Source: Citrobacter werkmanii NBRC 105721 (lineage in GTDB: Bacteria > Pseudomonadota > Gammaproteobacteria > Enterobacterales > Enterobacteriaceae). Taken from it: a stretch of 64,000 bases of DNA. The notes under the pieces were generated by a model, which was not told the origin of the DNA, searched no databases, and saw only the letters and a program-made list of their open reading frames with translations. The stretch covers positions 248,001 through 312,000 of the forward strand of contig BBMW01000007.1 of NCBI GenBank assembly GCA_000759755.1. Direction: 5' to 3'. Below are positions 35,602 to 43,085 of this stretch, piece by piece. The position numbers were made by a program, and so were the translations under genes. The first letter of the stretch is position 1. Each line of letters opens with the position of its first letter.

Positions 35602-35835
35602 TCAGTAAAACCAGTCGTCGGCGCTTTCCCACGTTTCCTGCAGGATTTCCTCCACCTTCGTTTTATCGCCTTTATCGCCACCGAAAACAGTCAGGCTATC
35701 GCCGCCAGCCCTGCGGATAACCAGAGAACAATTTTCATACTGATTTTGAAGTCGTTTAAGCAACTCTTTCTCAAGTGCGGGTATGGCGCCGTGCGGCAGG
35801 TCTTTTGATTTGTTGATGGTAAGTTCTATCTTCAT
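35602..35835 (-). CDS. DinI-like SOS protein, 77 aa
   Basis: MKIELTINKSKDLPHGAIPALEKELLKRLQ... then SLVIRRAGGDSLTVFGGDKGDKTKVEEILQETWESADDW: the full DinI fold with an acidic C-terminal helix that mimics DNA and binds RecA. A LexA box ends 22 bases before its ATG. It may tune RecA filament life during prophage induction. Confidence 0.88.
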   Translation of the reverse strand: MKIELTINKSKDLPHGAIPALEKELLKRLQNQYENCSLVIRRAGGDSLTVFGGDKGDKTKVEEILQETWESADDWFY

Positions 35836-35856
35836 AATTCCCTCTACATCAATGCA

Positions 35857-35872
35857 CTGTATATTTATACAG
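35857..35872. promoter_or_regulatory. LexA box controlling the dinI-like operon
   Basis: CTGTATATTTATACAG matches the consensus CTG-N10-CAG with an alternating AT centre. It lies directly upstream of the dinI-like gene on the minus strand. Confidence 0.92.
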
Positions 35873-36047
35873 TATACCTATTGAACCTCATATTCAAGTG
35901 GTTAATAGCACTTTTCGCCAAAGCCATGCCTTTGTATACACTAAGTTTTTCCGAGTGTTCGGAATTTACTAAATCAGATTGGCAAAACTGTCCAGACAAG
36001 AAAAACCCCGCAAAAGCGGGCTTTTCGACAGTAAGATAATGGATATC

Positions 36048-36431
36048 CTAGCGGGAGGGATATGGGGGCAACGTCATCCAGTATTTAGGATCGACTTCCG
36101 CTTTTTTATCAAATCTACCATCATCGAGGTAAAACCAGCCTTCGGTCTTGTACATAGCCAGTTCATAAACTCTGTTTACAAATGCCAATACTGGCAGTCC
36201 TCTTGGAGGGAATCCGCTTTCCCATTGGCGTTTTTGAGGAAGTTTATCTCGGTAGAAGCTTAACCTTTCCTTGAAAAAATCTTGCAAATAGGAAGGTTGC
36301 ATGCTTGCAACCTCCTCAATGGGTACAAACTGTTCTAGCCACTCTTTGAATGCAACGCCGGAAGCAGCCAGGTCGACGTTAACCTTGTCCTGCTCTTCTT
36401 TCGATTTTGCTGCGATGTTATGACCGGGCAT
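36048..36431 (-). CDS. Unknown soluble protein, 127 aa
   Basis: AAGGATTC precedes ATG 36431. The sequence starts MPGHNIAAKSKEEQDKVNVDL; there is no membrane segment, and the second half is rich in aromatic residues and Pro. It follows the exported protein gene by 9 bases, so the two form a unit. No family recognised. It lies between replication and Q genes, in a place where cargo genes are common. Confidence 0.6.
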   Translation of the reverse strand: MPGHNIAAKSKEEQDKVNVDLAASGVAFKEWLEQFVPIEEVASMQPSYLQDFFKERLSFYRDKLPQKRQWESGFPPRGLPVLAFVNRVYELAMYKTEGWFYLDDGRFDKKAEVDPKYWMTLPPYPSR

Positions 36432-36440
36432 ATTGAATCC

Positions 36441-36809
36441 TTATTCCGTCCGTGTGCATATGAGAGCGTTCACCCCCAAGACTTTAGCATTCCATGGGCC
36501 TTGTGCATCTGTGTAATCCATTTCAGTCACTAACAGAGAATAATATCCTCCCCCCATAAACCTTAAATCTATATTAGTTGTAAGGAGAGTATCCCCATGC
36601 CCTCCCTGTGCCTGAAGTCTATCTGCACTAATTTCAAGGACTTCGGCGTCAAAATCCCCATTGATTACAACGTGCTTTTTATCAACAACATGAATTTTAA
36701 CGCCAGTCTGACATTCAAAATTTATGGGTTGCTGTTTATCAAATGGGGTGTATTCAGCATTAGCCATCAACGGAGAAACCAAAGCTACCGCTGCTATCAT
36801 CATTTTCAT
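36441..36809 (-). CDS. Exported protein of unknown function, 122 aa
   Basis: Signal peptide MKMMIAAVALVSPLMANAE with cleavage after Ala-Asn-Ala. The mature 103 residues are beta-rich and hold two Cys (FECQTG and ALICTRTE) that probably pair. AAGG precedes the start. It should sit in the periplasm. First gene of a two-gene unit with the 127-aa protein. Confidence 0.65.
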   Translation of the reverse strand: MKMMIAAVALVSPLMANAEYTPFDKQQPINFECQTGVKIHVVDKKHVVINGDFDAEVLEISADRLQAQGGHGDTLLTTNIDLRFMGGGYYSLLVTEMDYTDAQGPWNAKVLGVNALICTRTE

Positions 36810-36900
36810 TTTTATCGGGCCTTAACAAAAAGAGCCAAGAAGATATCATGGCTCACATTTAGTCAAATTGCTTTATGTCATTACAGCCTATTAACTTGAC

Positions 36901-37215
36901 TTAAGCGGCAATTTGTTTCGACTGGCATAGTTCCGGCAAATTAGCACGCACCAGCACCTCAGGCAACGGCGGAGGGACCGCAGTACCGTAGCATGCGACC
37001 TACTTGTCCTTCGCATACTTTTCCCCCGATAGTCATGGTCGATGGTGTATCACTCAGGGAAGCCCTGCGCGCTGTAAAGCTCATGTGGTTGCAGCATGGG
37101 CATGCCAATATCGATGATGCGATAAGCCATGCAGTCTTCTGAGAATGGCCACACGACTTCCTTAACGTAACTCGCTGAATGCAGAAAATCGCAGGTGCAT
37201 TTCTCCATCTGTGAC
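36901..37215 (-). pseudogene. Remnant of a phage C5-cytosine DNA methyltransferase
   Basis: Only the C-terminal end is left. In one minus frame: SEDCMAYRIIDIGMPMLQPHELYSAQGFPE, then TGA; after a shift, GEKYAKDK, stop, VACYGTAVPPPLPEVLVRANLPELC. The QPHELYSAQGFP and GTAVPPP stretches are motifs IX-X of Dcm-like enzymes. At least two stops and a frameshift make it dead. The rest of the gene is missing; the next frame upstream (37331-37831) is unrelated, so an insertion or deletion removed it. Confidence 0.75.
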
Positions 37216-37330
37216 AAGGTTAAGAGTTCAGATTGTGGCCGTATGTAAATGCACAGAAATCACCAGAGTTGTTTAGGCTCTGGTGAGGTAATTGTGGCTG
37301 GTTGATTACGGGAAATCAATATCGCTGATT

Positions 37331-37831
37331 TTAGTCTTGCAGGTCATCATCTGTAACAACTAGAAAGTTAAAAAAGGAAATAACACTCACCCATGACCTA
37401 TAAAGTTCATTAATCATACTTGTTACCTCCCTCGTCGCAAATAAGGAATCTGGCCCTATTTGATAGTTTAGCTCTTCAAAAAGCTCCATATTTAATTGAC
37501 TAATGAAGAATTGCTTTAGCTCCTGAATGTCACTTTGCTTATCGCTTTCCACATGGTTTTGGATACTACTCATTGCTAGGCTTAAAGATCGAACAATATT
37601 GGCGGCATCATAATAATCCCACTCAGCCCCTTTCTTACCCTTTGAGTATGAATTGGCTTTCTCAGCGGTCGACTTTAATAGCTCGTAAGTACTCATTCTT
37701 CTTTGAATTTTTAGTGCTTTTGCTGCTGTATCTCTACTCGCAATGGCAGCCCAAGCAGAGGCAATAGCGGCGGCGACTGAAAGCCCGGAAATGACTATCT
37801 CTGAATGTTGTTTAATAAATTCGAATACCAT
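37331..37831 (-). CDS. Unknown membrane-anchored protein, 166 aa
   Basis: One N-terminal membrane segment (EIVISGLSVAAAIASAWAAIAS, about 11-32) followed by a cytoplasmic helical domain. A weak RBS. Protein with this layout occurs in phages and as cargo, with no known role for it. AT-rich compared with the replication genes. It sits between two dead methyltransferase fragments, so it probably came in with the event that broke them. Confidence 0.6.
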   Translation of the reverse strand: MVFEFIKQHSEIVISGLSVAAAIASAWAAIASRDTAAKALKIQRRMSTYELLKSTAEKANSYSKGKKGAEWDYYDAANIVRSLSLAMSSIQNHVESDKQSDIQELKQFFISQLNMELFEELNYQIGPDSLFATREVTSMINELYRSWVSVISFFNFLVVTDDDLQD

Positions 37832-37979
37832 GCTTTAACACTCACAAGCTGAACTTCGTCGTTTTTATGGCGGAGATCAGATTTTTAATTGACTATCGAT
37901 GAGCACAAAATACTAGATTCCGATAATCGCGTCGAATTGGCAAGGCATCACTTCACCTCCTGCTGCGGTGCTGCTGCGA

Positions 37980-38081
37980 TCATCGCTCGGTATCAGTGAA
38001 CACGGCGCGGGTGTCCTGCTTGTTGAACCAGAACATGCGGGAGCCGCAGCACATATCAAGAATCGTAGTGCTGTCGGTCAT
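37980..38081 (-). pseudogene. Truncated SAM-dependent DNA methyltransferase, first 33 residues
   Basis: ATG 38081 overlaps the preceding stop. Reads MTDSTTILDMCCGSRMFWF..., the SAM-binding motif I of a known lambdoid methyltransferase of about 150 residues, and stops after TDTER. The rest is missing. Confidence 0.7.
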
Positions 38082-38389
38082 ACTGATGTTCTCCCGTAAA
38101 ACGCCAGAACCCGCTGCATCGCCGGACTTGTGCGGCATACTGATGCGACCACGTTTTTTCTCATGCTCGATTTGAGTTGCTTGATATTCTGCTCGCCACC
38201 GGGCTGAAGCATGTAGACCGGGTGATGCGGATCGCCAGCGCGAATAACTACCGCTCTGCGTACCAGGTGAAGCAGCAGGTTGTGTGCCTTCTTGCAGTCG
38301 CATCCTAGAAGATTCTGAACCTGACGCGGCGTTACGGTCTGGTTAGCCTGAAGAAAATCAACGATTGCCCACAGTGATTTGCTTGCCAT
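38078..38389 (-). CDS. Replication-region protein, 103 aa, winged-helix-like
   Basis: MASKSLWAIVDFLQANQTVTPRQVQNLLGCDCKKAHNLL suggests a helix-turn-helix domain in the first 50 residues; the tail is basic. It follows the DnaC-like gene by 18 bases and overlaps the methyltransferase start. Likely a DNA-binding helper in phage replication or control; no proven role. Confidence 0.65.
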   Translation of the reverse strand: MASKSLWAIVDFLQANQTVTPRQVQNLLGCDCKKAHNLLLHLVRRAVVIRAGDPHHPVYMLQPGGEQNIKQLKSSMRKNVVASVCRTSPAMQRVLAFYGRTSV

Positions 38390-38407
38390 AGTGATTTGCC
38401 CTCGAAG

Positions 38408-39157
38408 TTATTTAACGATCCGGAGATGGCTAACGTTCTTGCGATAGCTGCCCCAGTCAAAGTTCACCCACATTCCGCCATCCATCTGGAGACGGTCGAT
38501 AACCCGCGCGCCCAACGCTCCGAGAAGTTCTTCGTGGTTGAGGTTCGTCAGGATCCCTACCGGACGCATCGACGACAAGCGACGGTCGATAATCTGATTC
38601 AGAATGACTTTCTCGCCGTTGCTACCACGCTGGATTCCGACTTCATCCAGCACCAGCAGATCGACTTTGCAGAGGTCACCCAGCAATGCTGCCTCTGACT
38701 GACCACCGTCGTAGCATTCGCGAACGCGCAGCATCAGGTCTGGGATAGTGACGACCAGCACGCTATGCCCACCAGAAAGCAGATGATTTCCGATTGCCGC
38801 AGCGAGATGGTTTTTCCCGGTACCCGGACCACCGCTAAACACGAAACTTGCGAACCCAGCGCCGAAATTTTGTGCGTAGCTCTTTGCCATCGTGAAGGCT
38901 TTGCGCTGACCTTCCCCGGAAACCTGATAATTCGCGAACGTGCAGCTGCGGTGCAGGCTTTGAATTCCTGAGCGACCGAAAATTTTCTCTGTCCGGGCTT
39001 TCTGGTTCAGCCTGTCCAGTTCTTCACACCGCTTCAGGCCTTCTTCCCTCTGCCATGCCAGCAGTTCTGCCGCGCTGGTGAACTTCGGCTGAACGCCTGG
39101 TGGAATGAGTTTTTTTAGGCGCTCAAGCGCACTTCCTGTACCAACCATGTTTTTCAT
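38408..39157 (-). CDS. DnaC-like helicase loader (AAA+), 249 aa
   Basis: AAA+ ATPase of the DnaC/IstB family: Walker A FSGGPGTGKNHLAAAIG at about 108-124, Walker B LLVLDEVGIQ at about 170-179, and sensor and Arg-rich parts near ALGARVIDRLQ. Usual GxGKT/S is GTGKN here, as in E. coli DnaC. It should load the host helicase DnaB at the phage origin and takes the place of lambda P. Two bases after the DnaT/O-like gene. Confidence 0.88.
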   Translation of the reverse strand: MKNMVGTGSALERLKKLIPPGVQPKFTSAAELLAWQREEGLKRCEELDRLNQKARTEKIFGRSGIQSLHRSCTFANYQVSGEGQRKAFTMAKSYAQNFGAGFASFVFSGGPGTGKNHLAAAIGNHLLSGGHSVLVVTIPDLMLRVRECYDGGQSEAALLGDLCKVDLLVLDEVGIQRGSNGEKVILNQIIDRRLSSMRPVGILTNLNHEELLGALGARVIDRLQMDGGMWVNFDWGSYRKNVSHLRIVK

Positions 39158-39159
39158 CG

Positions 39160-40032
39160 CTACCCCCTGAATCCGGTCGGAATCGCTTTATCTGGCTGAG
39201 AAATTTTGTTCGGATCCCTTTTTCCATCTGGCGCCGCGAAAGACCACGACTCTTCGTAGTGCTTTGAGGGGCCAAAAAACGTGGATGCCTGTTTCACATA
39301 CTCGGTGTTAAGTTTCCCAGCGGCAGTTACGTAATCCGCGTATCGCCGAACACCATCAGTAAGCTCCTGCACTGTTGCGCCGGATTTAATCCGTGCAGTC
39401 CAGGCTTTGAACGCATCAGCCTTGCTGTTACCACCAGCGCGTTTGGGGTATTCCTGCCACGCCAGTTCAAAATCATCCGGGTAAGTATTTCTCCCCCGGG
39501 GAATGGCCGAGCCATGCCCCAAAATATCTTTATCCTGATCTTGTTCCTGATCCTGTTCCTGATCTTGGCTTCGTAGCCCCTTTGAAGCCCCTTCAGAAAT
39601 TTGGCGCGATTCACGTTTAAAATTAAGGTGAAAATCTGTTTTATAGCGTTCATAAAATGATGATAAAAAAGGGTTTTCAGGTAATGACATATATTCATTC
39701 CTGACACCAGCACAGCGGTTATCCCCTGGCTTCAGCGATCGACCAACCTGATAAGCGGCCATTTCATGCACCCAAACCATCTCAGTGTCCTCGTCATAGC
39801 TACAAAATCCCGCTTCAATGGAGCTTTTTAGCCCCTTCAAAGCCCCTTCCAAGCCCAGACCCGTTTCATGGGCTATGTACAGAATTGGCAGGTAATACAA
39901 CCCGAGCATGTTTGCGTGTGGCGAGGTCATCAGATAGAACGAGACCACCTGCGCCTCCGCGCCTTGTTTCCTCAGTTCTCGGCCTGTTTTTCCAAGCCAG
40001 AACTGAGGCGCAACGGTTGCGTAATCACGCAT
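39160..40032 (-). CDS. Replication initiator/DnaT-like protein, 290 aa
   Basis: N-terminal part (MRDYATVAPQFWLGKTGRELRKQG, MLGLYYLPILYIAHETGLG) is a winged-helix replication domain. The middle has a repeated Gln-Asp/Glu stretch (QDQEQDQEQDQDKD) as a linker. C-terminal domain, YPDDFELAWQEYPKRAGGNSKADAFKAW, is the DnaT-like module. Together with the DnaC-like gene it forms the replication pair. The origin may lie inside this gene, as in lambda O, but no clear iterons were seen. AAGAGG upstream of the start. Confidence 0.82.
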   Translation of the reverse strand: MRDYATVAPQFWLGKTGRELRKQGAEAQVVSFYLMTSPHANMLGLYYLPILYIAHETGLGLEGALKGLKSSIEAGFCSYDEDTEMVWVHEMAAYQVGRSLKPGDNRCAGVRNEYMSLPENPFLSSFYERYKTDFHLNFKRESRQISEGASKGLRSQDQEQDQEQDQDKDILGHGSAIPRGRNTYPDDFELAWQEYPKRAGGNSKADAFKAWTARIKSGATVQELTDGVRRYADYVTAAGKLNTEYVKQASTFFGPSKHYEESWSFAAPDGKRDPNKISQPDKAIPTGFRG

Positions 40033-40065
40033 AAAAACCTCTTAATGGCTAAAGTGGCGGCCCAT

Positions 40066-40170
40066 CTATCTTTCTGAAGGCTGATTTTTCTGACATAATT
40101 TCCTCGCAATGAGTCCATAACGAATTGCACCTGAAAGCCGTTGGTGTTCGCCCACCGCGGCTTTCGCCAT
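40066..40170 (-). CDS. Small basic protein, 34 aa
   Basis: ATG 40170 with GGAGC upstream. Starts MAKAAVGEHQRLSGAIRYGL and ends KNQPSER. A second frame with an even better RBS (GAGGAAATT ATG) begins inside it and gives a 14-aa peptide ending before the DnaT/O-like gene. Both are too short to judge; seen between cII-like and O-like genes. Confidence 0.4.
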   Translation of the reverse strand: MAKAAVGEHQRLSGAIRYGLIARKLCQKNQPSER

Positions 40171-40181
40171 TTTTGCTCCGG

Positions 40182-40721
40182 TCATACAGCCCCCAGCATC
40201 ATCTGCACCATTTCTATCAGCGGTCCGGTTAAGCCAGGGTCAACGCGGAACATCTCGACAATCCCTTCGCTCAACTCCTTAAGCTTCTGATGACGTGGTG
40301 CATCCATTGCGACTGCAATTTTTGCTTCGCTGGTTTCTTTCTCCAGTCGAGCCAGACGGGCCATAATGTTGTCTTCTGGTAGTAGGCGGCTGCGGAACTC
40401 GAGCGGCAGAACAGCAAGAATTGCCGGAGTCAATTGGCGAACATTCTCGCGGTAACGTTCGCTGTTGAAATGGTTATCGAGGAAGCGGAAAAGCTTCTGA
40501 CGCTGTCGGCTGAGGTCGTCAGGGAAAGTAATCTCGTCACCACCCTGCGCCCTGTATTCTTCGACAATCAGAGCAGAAACGACATCCTGACCATCTACAC
40601 CCGCCCACGCACGAACGGCATCGCGGATCTGGTCATGTTTATCTATCGAGACAGGTTGATTGCGATTTATCATCGCCGCCGATTGATATCCGCTATTTTG
40701 ATGAAGTGACAGTGACTGCAT
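40182..40721 (-). CDS. YmfL-like regulatory protein (CII position), 179 aa
   Basis: Very like E. coli e14 YmfL: MQSLSLHQNSGYQSAAMINRN, VRAWAGVDGQDVVSALIVEEYRAQGG, LSRQRQKLFRFLDNHFNSERYRENVRQLTPAILAVLPLE. This group (Phage_CP76/CII-like) replaces lambda CII behind the cro gene. It probably helps choose between lysis and lysogeny. Three bases separate its ATG from the end of the Cro-like gene. Confidence 0.8.
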   Translation of the reverse strand: MQSLSLHQNSGYQSAAMINRNQPVSIDKHDQIRDAVRAWAGVDGQDVVSALIVEEYRAQGGDEITFPDDLSRQRQKLFRFLDNHFNSERYRENVRQLTPAILAVLPLEFRSRLLPEDNIMARLARLEKETSEAKIAVAMDAPRHQKLKELSEGIVEMFRVDPGLTGPLIEMVQMMLGAV

Positions 40722-40723
40722 GG

Positions 40724-40957
40724 TTATGCCCTCGCTTCCTGAGCTGGTAATCCATCCGTAGGGTTGGGATACAAATCTGGTCGAAGTTCATGTGGTGTAA
40801 TACCTGTAACCCTGAAAATCGGTAATACGCGGTCCGGAGGAACAGCACCTTTATAACGCGTCTTCCAGCGGCTCACCGACATGGGCTTTATGCCCAGTAA
40901 TGCTGCAAGATTGCTGGCATTACCTGCTTTTTTGATAGCTTTCTCTAATCCGTTCAT
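40724..40957 (-). CDS. Cro/YdaS-like repressor, 77 aa
   Basis: The start MNGLEKAIKKAGNASNLAALLG at 40957 has GGAG six bases upstream. Helix-turn-helix: ASNLAALLGIKPMSVSRWK. First gene of the rightward-type (here minus strand) early operon, divergent from the repressor, so it holds the Cro place. YdaS-type proteins in Rac act likewise. The frame could extend to 40984 but that would overlap an operator. Confidence 0.85.
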   Translation of the reverse strand: MNGLEKAIKKAGNASNLAALLGIKPMSVSRWKTRYKGAVPPDRVLPIFRVTGITPHELRPDLYPNPTDGLPAQEARA

Positions 40958-40983
40958 CATTGTCTCCAAAAGATACACGAACA

Positions 40984-41050
40984 AATTAAGCCTTAGACTT
41001 AAACATAAATCAAGTCTTAGGCGAATTTTATTTTATAAGCAAAAGGCTTA
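40984..41050. promoter_or_regulatory. Operator cluster and divergent promoters (oR-like)
   Basis: Three related 15-bp sites with consensus TAAGYCT-N-AGRCTTA: TAAGCCTTAGACTTA (40987-41001), CAAGTCTTAGGCGAA (41011-41025) and TAAGCAAAAGGCTTA (41036-41050), at 24-25 bp spacing. The cro promoter fits TTGATT (41013-41008) with an AT-rich -10 18 bases on. The first site covers the -10 and the second the -35 region. Confidence 0.8.
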
Positions 41051-41060
41051 TTCTTTTGAT

Positions 41061-41447
41061 ATGGCTGAGAAAAAAATACTTAACCCGATTCTCATCGAGC
41101 GTTTGACAGAACTGACGCAGCGGGGAATGACAAAATCTGATATGGCAAGGGTTGCAGGGATTACTCCGCAATCCGTAAATGGCTGGTTTAAAAAAGGGGT
41201 TATCAGCAAAAATTCAGCATTAGCTGTTGCTGATGCTGCTGGGGTATCCGTCCCCTGGCTACTTGGTGAGGATGTTGGAGAGAAGGATGGCCTTAAGCCT
41301 GACGAACAGCGCCTGCTGGAGCTCTACCGCCAACTGCCAGATGAAGAACAACAGAACATGTTGCGGATCGTATCTCTGCGATTGAAAGAGCTCGACGAAC
41401 TATACGCGAAGTACATGGGGCGTAGAATTAGAAGTGAACCAGAATAA
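41061..41447 (+). CDS. Prophage repressor without autocleavage domain, 128 aa
   Basis: ATG 41061 (MAEKKILNPILIERLTE) is the first start after the operators; longer frames would run through them. N-terminal helix-turn-helix about 18-45: MTKSDMARVAGITPQSVNGWFKKG. The C-terminal 60 residues are helical (DEQRLLELYRQLPDEEQQNMLRIVSLRLKEL) and would dimerise; there is no S24/LexA-type protease domain with Ser-Lys and no Ala-Gly cleavage site. So RecA cannot cut it. The Gifsy phages have short repressors of this sort that are removed by antirepressors. Confidence 0.85.
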   Translation: MAEKKILNPILIERLTELTQRGMTKSDMARVAGITPQSVNGWFKKGVISKNSALAVADAAGVSVPWLLGEDVGEKDGLKPDEQRLLELYRQLPDEEQQNMLRIVSLRLKELDELYAKYMGRRIRSEPE

Positions 41448-41597
41448 TATGTTTACTTTCAAATAGTTAGTCTAATATGAATTTTTTATCGTGTGCCTAA
41501 CAAGCAAGGTACATTTTTCACGATGCATACGAAAATAGCACTTAGATCAAAAACTCGACACTACACAAAAACGTAAATACTTACAGCAAGGCAATGC

Positions 41598-42071
41598 ATG
41601 CAAAAGTTGTGTTTTCCCCCGTTACTTACCGCGGGTTTCCATGATTTTGATGACGACGGACTGAAGCGTTTATGTGTTGATAGCTTTCCAAAGTCATTGC
41701 GCCGAAATGATTTATACTGTAAATATATACAGTATATGAAATTCATTCGCGACATTAACCTGCAAATAAAATGTTTTAGCGAAGTTTGGATAGATGGTTC
41801 ATTTACTACGGAAAAACCAGAGCCAGATGATATTGATTTGCTTTTAGTTTTAGATTATCAAGCGTTGAATCAGTTACCTTCTACATTGCATGGTCAGGTA
41901 GGAGCAATGCTGGATCGTCAATACGTAAAGCAGAATTTTAATATTGATGTTCTGCTCTTGGCTGAAAACCACCCTCAAGTTAACTATAGTGAGAGAAGAA
42001 GTTACTGGCGCGGTTGGTTTGGTTTTGATCGTAAGGAGAATCCAAAGGGTTTGGTGAGGATCATGCTATGA
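41598..42071 (+). CDS. Nucleotidyltransferase-like protein in rex position, 157 aa
   Basis: ATG 41598 has CAAGG six bases before it. About residues 60-82 carry the nucleotidyltransferase core: VWIDGSFTTEKPEPDDIDLLLVL, i.e. Gly-Ser, then nine residues, then Asp-x-Asp, as in MNT/DUF6932-type proteins; a third acidic residue may be Asp in FNIDVLLL at about 115. The N-terminal part (LTAGFHDFDDDGLKRLCVDSF, RRNDLY) also fits DUF6932-like proteins. It is followed by a coupled gene (ATGA overlap). Both lie behind the repressor on the same strand, as rexAB behind cI. A LexA box lies inside codons 40-45, just before an in-frame ATG at 41736. A toxin-antitoxin or phage exclusion role is inferred, not shown. 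Confidence 0.75.
   Translation: MQKLCFPPLLTAGFHDFDDDGLKRLCVDSFPKSLRRNDLYCKYIQYMKFIRDINLQIKCFSEVWIDGSFTTEKPEPDDIDLLLVLDYQALNQLPSTLHGQVGAMLDRQYVKQNFNIDVLLLAENHPQVNYSERRSYWRGWFGFDRKENPKGLVRIML
41717..41732. promoter_or_regulatory. LexA box inside the nucleotidyltransferase-like gene
   Basis: CTGTAAATATATACAG, extended TA...TA on both sides, differs from the E. coli consensus TACTGTATATATATACAGTA at one position. An in-frame ATG (41736) follows after 3 bases. A possible -35 TTGCGC is at 41697-41702. Confidence 0.7.
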
Positions 42072-43000
42072 ACGATGATAAAATTTTCAAGTCATTAAAT
42101 GACAGAATTGCTTTCGTTCAGCGTGAGGTTGACTCTCTTTCCCTAACGAGTAATCACACTTTTGCTGATAGAGTTTTATTCAACTCTATGGATTCTCATT
42201 TAAGCGATTTACTGGAAGAAAAACGTCACATCGAGTCGAGACACCCGCTGGTTGACTTCATGGAGTTACGCCTCAGAGGGACTTTGGTTGATTTTGGAAC
42301 AATTCCTTTAGAGCTTCTTTCTGCATTATCTGGCAGTTTGGCAGGGCTAATTCAAAAAGCGACACACAGAATCTCAAGCGGTAAAGACTCCAGTAGAGTA
42401 CCGCAAAGTATAAGAACACAACTAGATATGCGGCTTGCTGATTTAACACCAGGCTCAACAAGGTTAGCTATCACCTTTTCAACAGGATCGTGTGAATTAG
42501 TTGATACTGTTTCGAGCCATGCTGTTAAGGAGATTTTTTCACTTTTAGGCACTGATAGTGACGTTGAGTTCATCTCGAAAATTGCTGAAATAGGTACAAA
42601 TTCTGCCGCCAGTTTGCAAAAAATTGCCCAAGAATGTGAAAAGAACAACTTAAACTTTGATCTTAGTTGGGTTGGCCCTCTTAGTAATGGAAAACGCCAT
42701 GTTTCATTGAACAATGAACGTTTACGTAAGTTATCTCAGCGCCTAATGACCACACATGTATCCAAACCTTACGATGAAGTTATCACCGGTGAGTTAGCTT
42801 TATTATCTATGTTCGGGAAATTGGAAATAGTCAATGAATTCGGCAAGTTTAAATGCTCATATCCTATTGAAATGCTTGGTAACTTGCAAAGTAAATATAA
42901 GGTAGGGGAGCGTGTGAGCGTGATTGCGACGGTTACAGAAATACACAACGAGAGACTGAATTACGTCAAAAAAAATCTAATGATTAAAAGTTTCCAGTAA
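42068..43000 (+). CDS. Unknown partner protein in rex position, 310 aa
   Basis: ATG overlaps the stop of the nucleotidyltransferase-like gene, so the two are translationally coupled and probably interact. Residues 1-60 are a coiled coil (IAFVQREVDSLS..., LLEEKRHIESRHP). About 65-220 form an alpha/beta domain beginning FMELRLRGTLVDFGTIPLELLSALSGSLAG. The last 70 residues (ELALLSMFGKLEIVNEF..., VGERVSVIATVTEI) look beta-rich like a small barrel. No signal peptide; mildly hydrophobic helices but no clear membrane segment. I do not recognise the family. AT-rich compared with replication genes. A strong terminator follows at once, so the transcription unit ends here. Confidence 0.65.
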   Translation: MNDDKIFKSLNDRIAFVQREVDSLSLTSNHTFADRVLFNSMDSHLSDLLEEKRHIESRHPLVDFMELRLRGTLVDFGTIPLELLSALSGSLAGLIQKATHRISSGKDSSRVPQSIRTQLDMRLADLTPGSTRLAITFSTGSCELVDTVSSHAVKEIFSLLGTDSDVEFISKIAEIGTNSAASLQKIAQECEKNNLNFDLSWVGPLSNGKRHVSLNNERLRKLSQRLMTTHVSKPYDEVITGELALLSMFGKLEIVNEFGKFKCSYPIEMLGNLQSKYKVGERVSVIATVTEIHNERLNYVKKNLMIKSFQ

Positions 43001-43010
43001 AATTTTGACT

Positions 43011-43036
43011 CCCGGCCTTCGCGCCGGGTTTTTTAT
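43011..43036 (+). terminator. Strong intrinsic terminator after the two-gene module
   Basis: CCCGGC, loop CTTCGC, GCCGGG, then TTTTTTATT. It closes the repressor-side transcript before the leftward-type early promoter. Confidence 0.9.
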
Positions 43037-43085
43037 TGCCCTTTTCTCATCATAGCAGCTGCATCCCGCAATACACGTTTGTGAA

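Noticed and set aside
42720-42765. R-x4-H (RLMTTH) in the 310-aa protein as a HEPN RNase site
   Set aside because: The motif is short and common, and the polar residue after Arg typical of HEPN is missing. Not enough to call a HEPN toxin.
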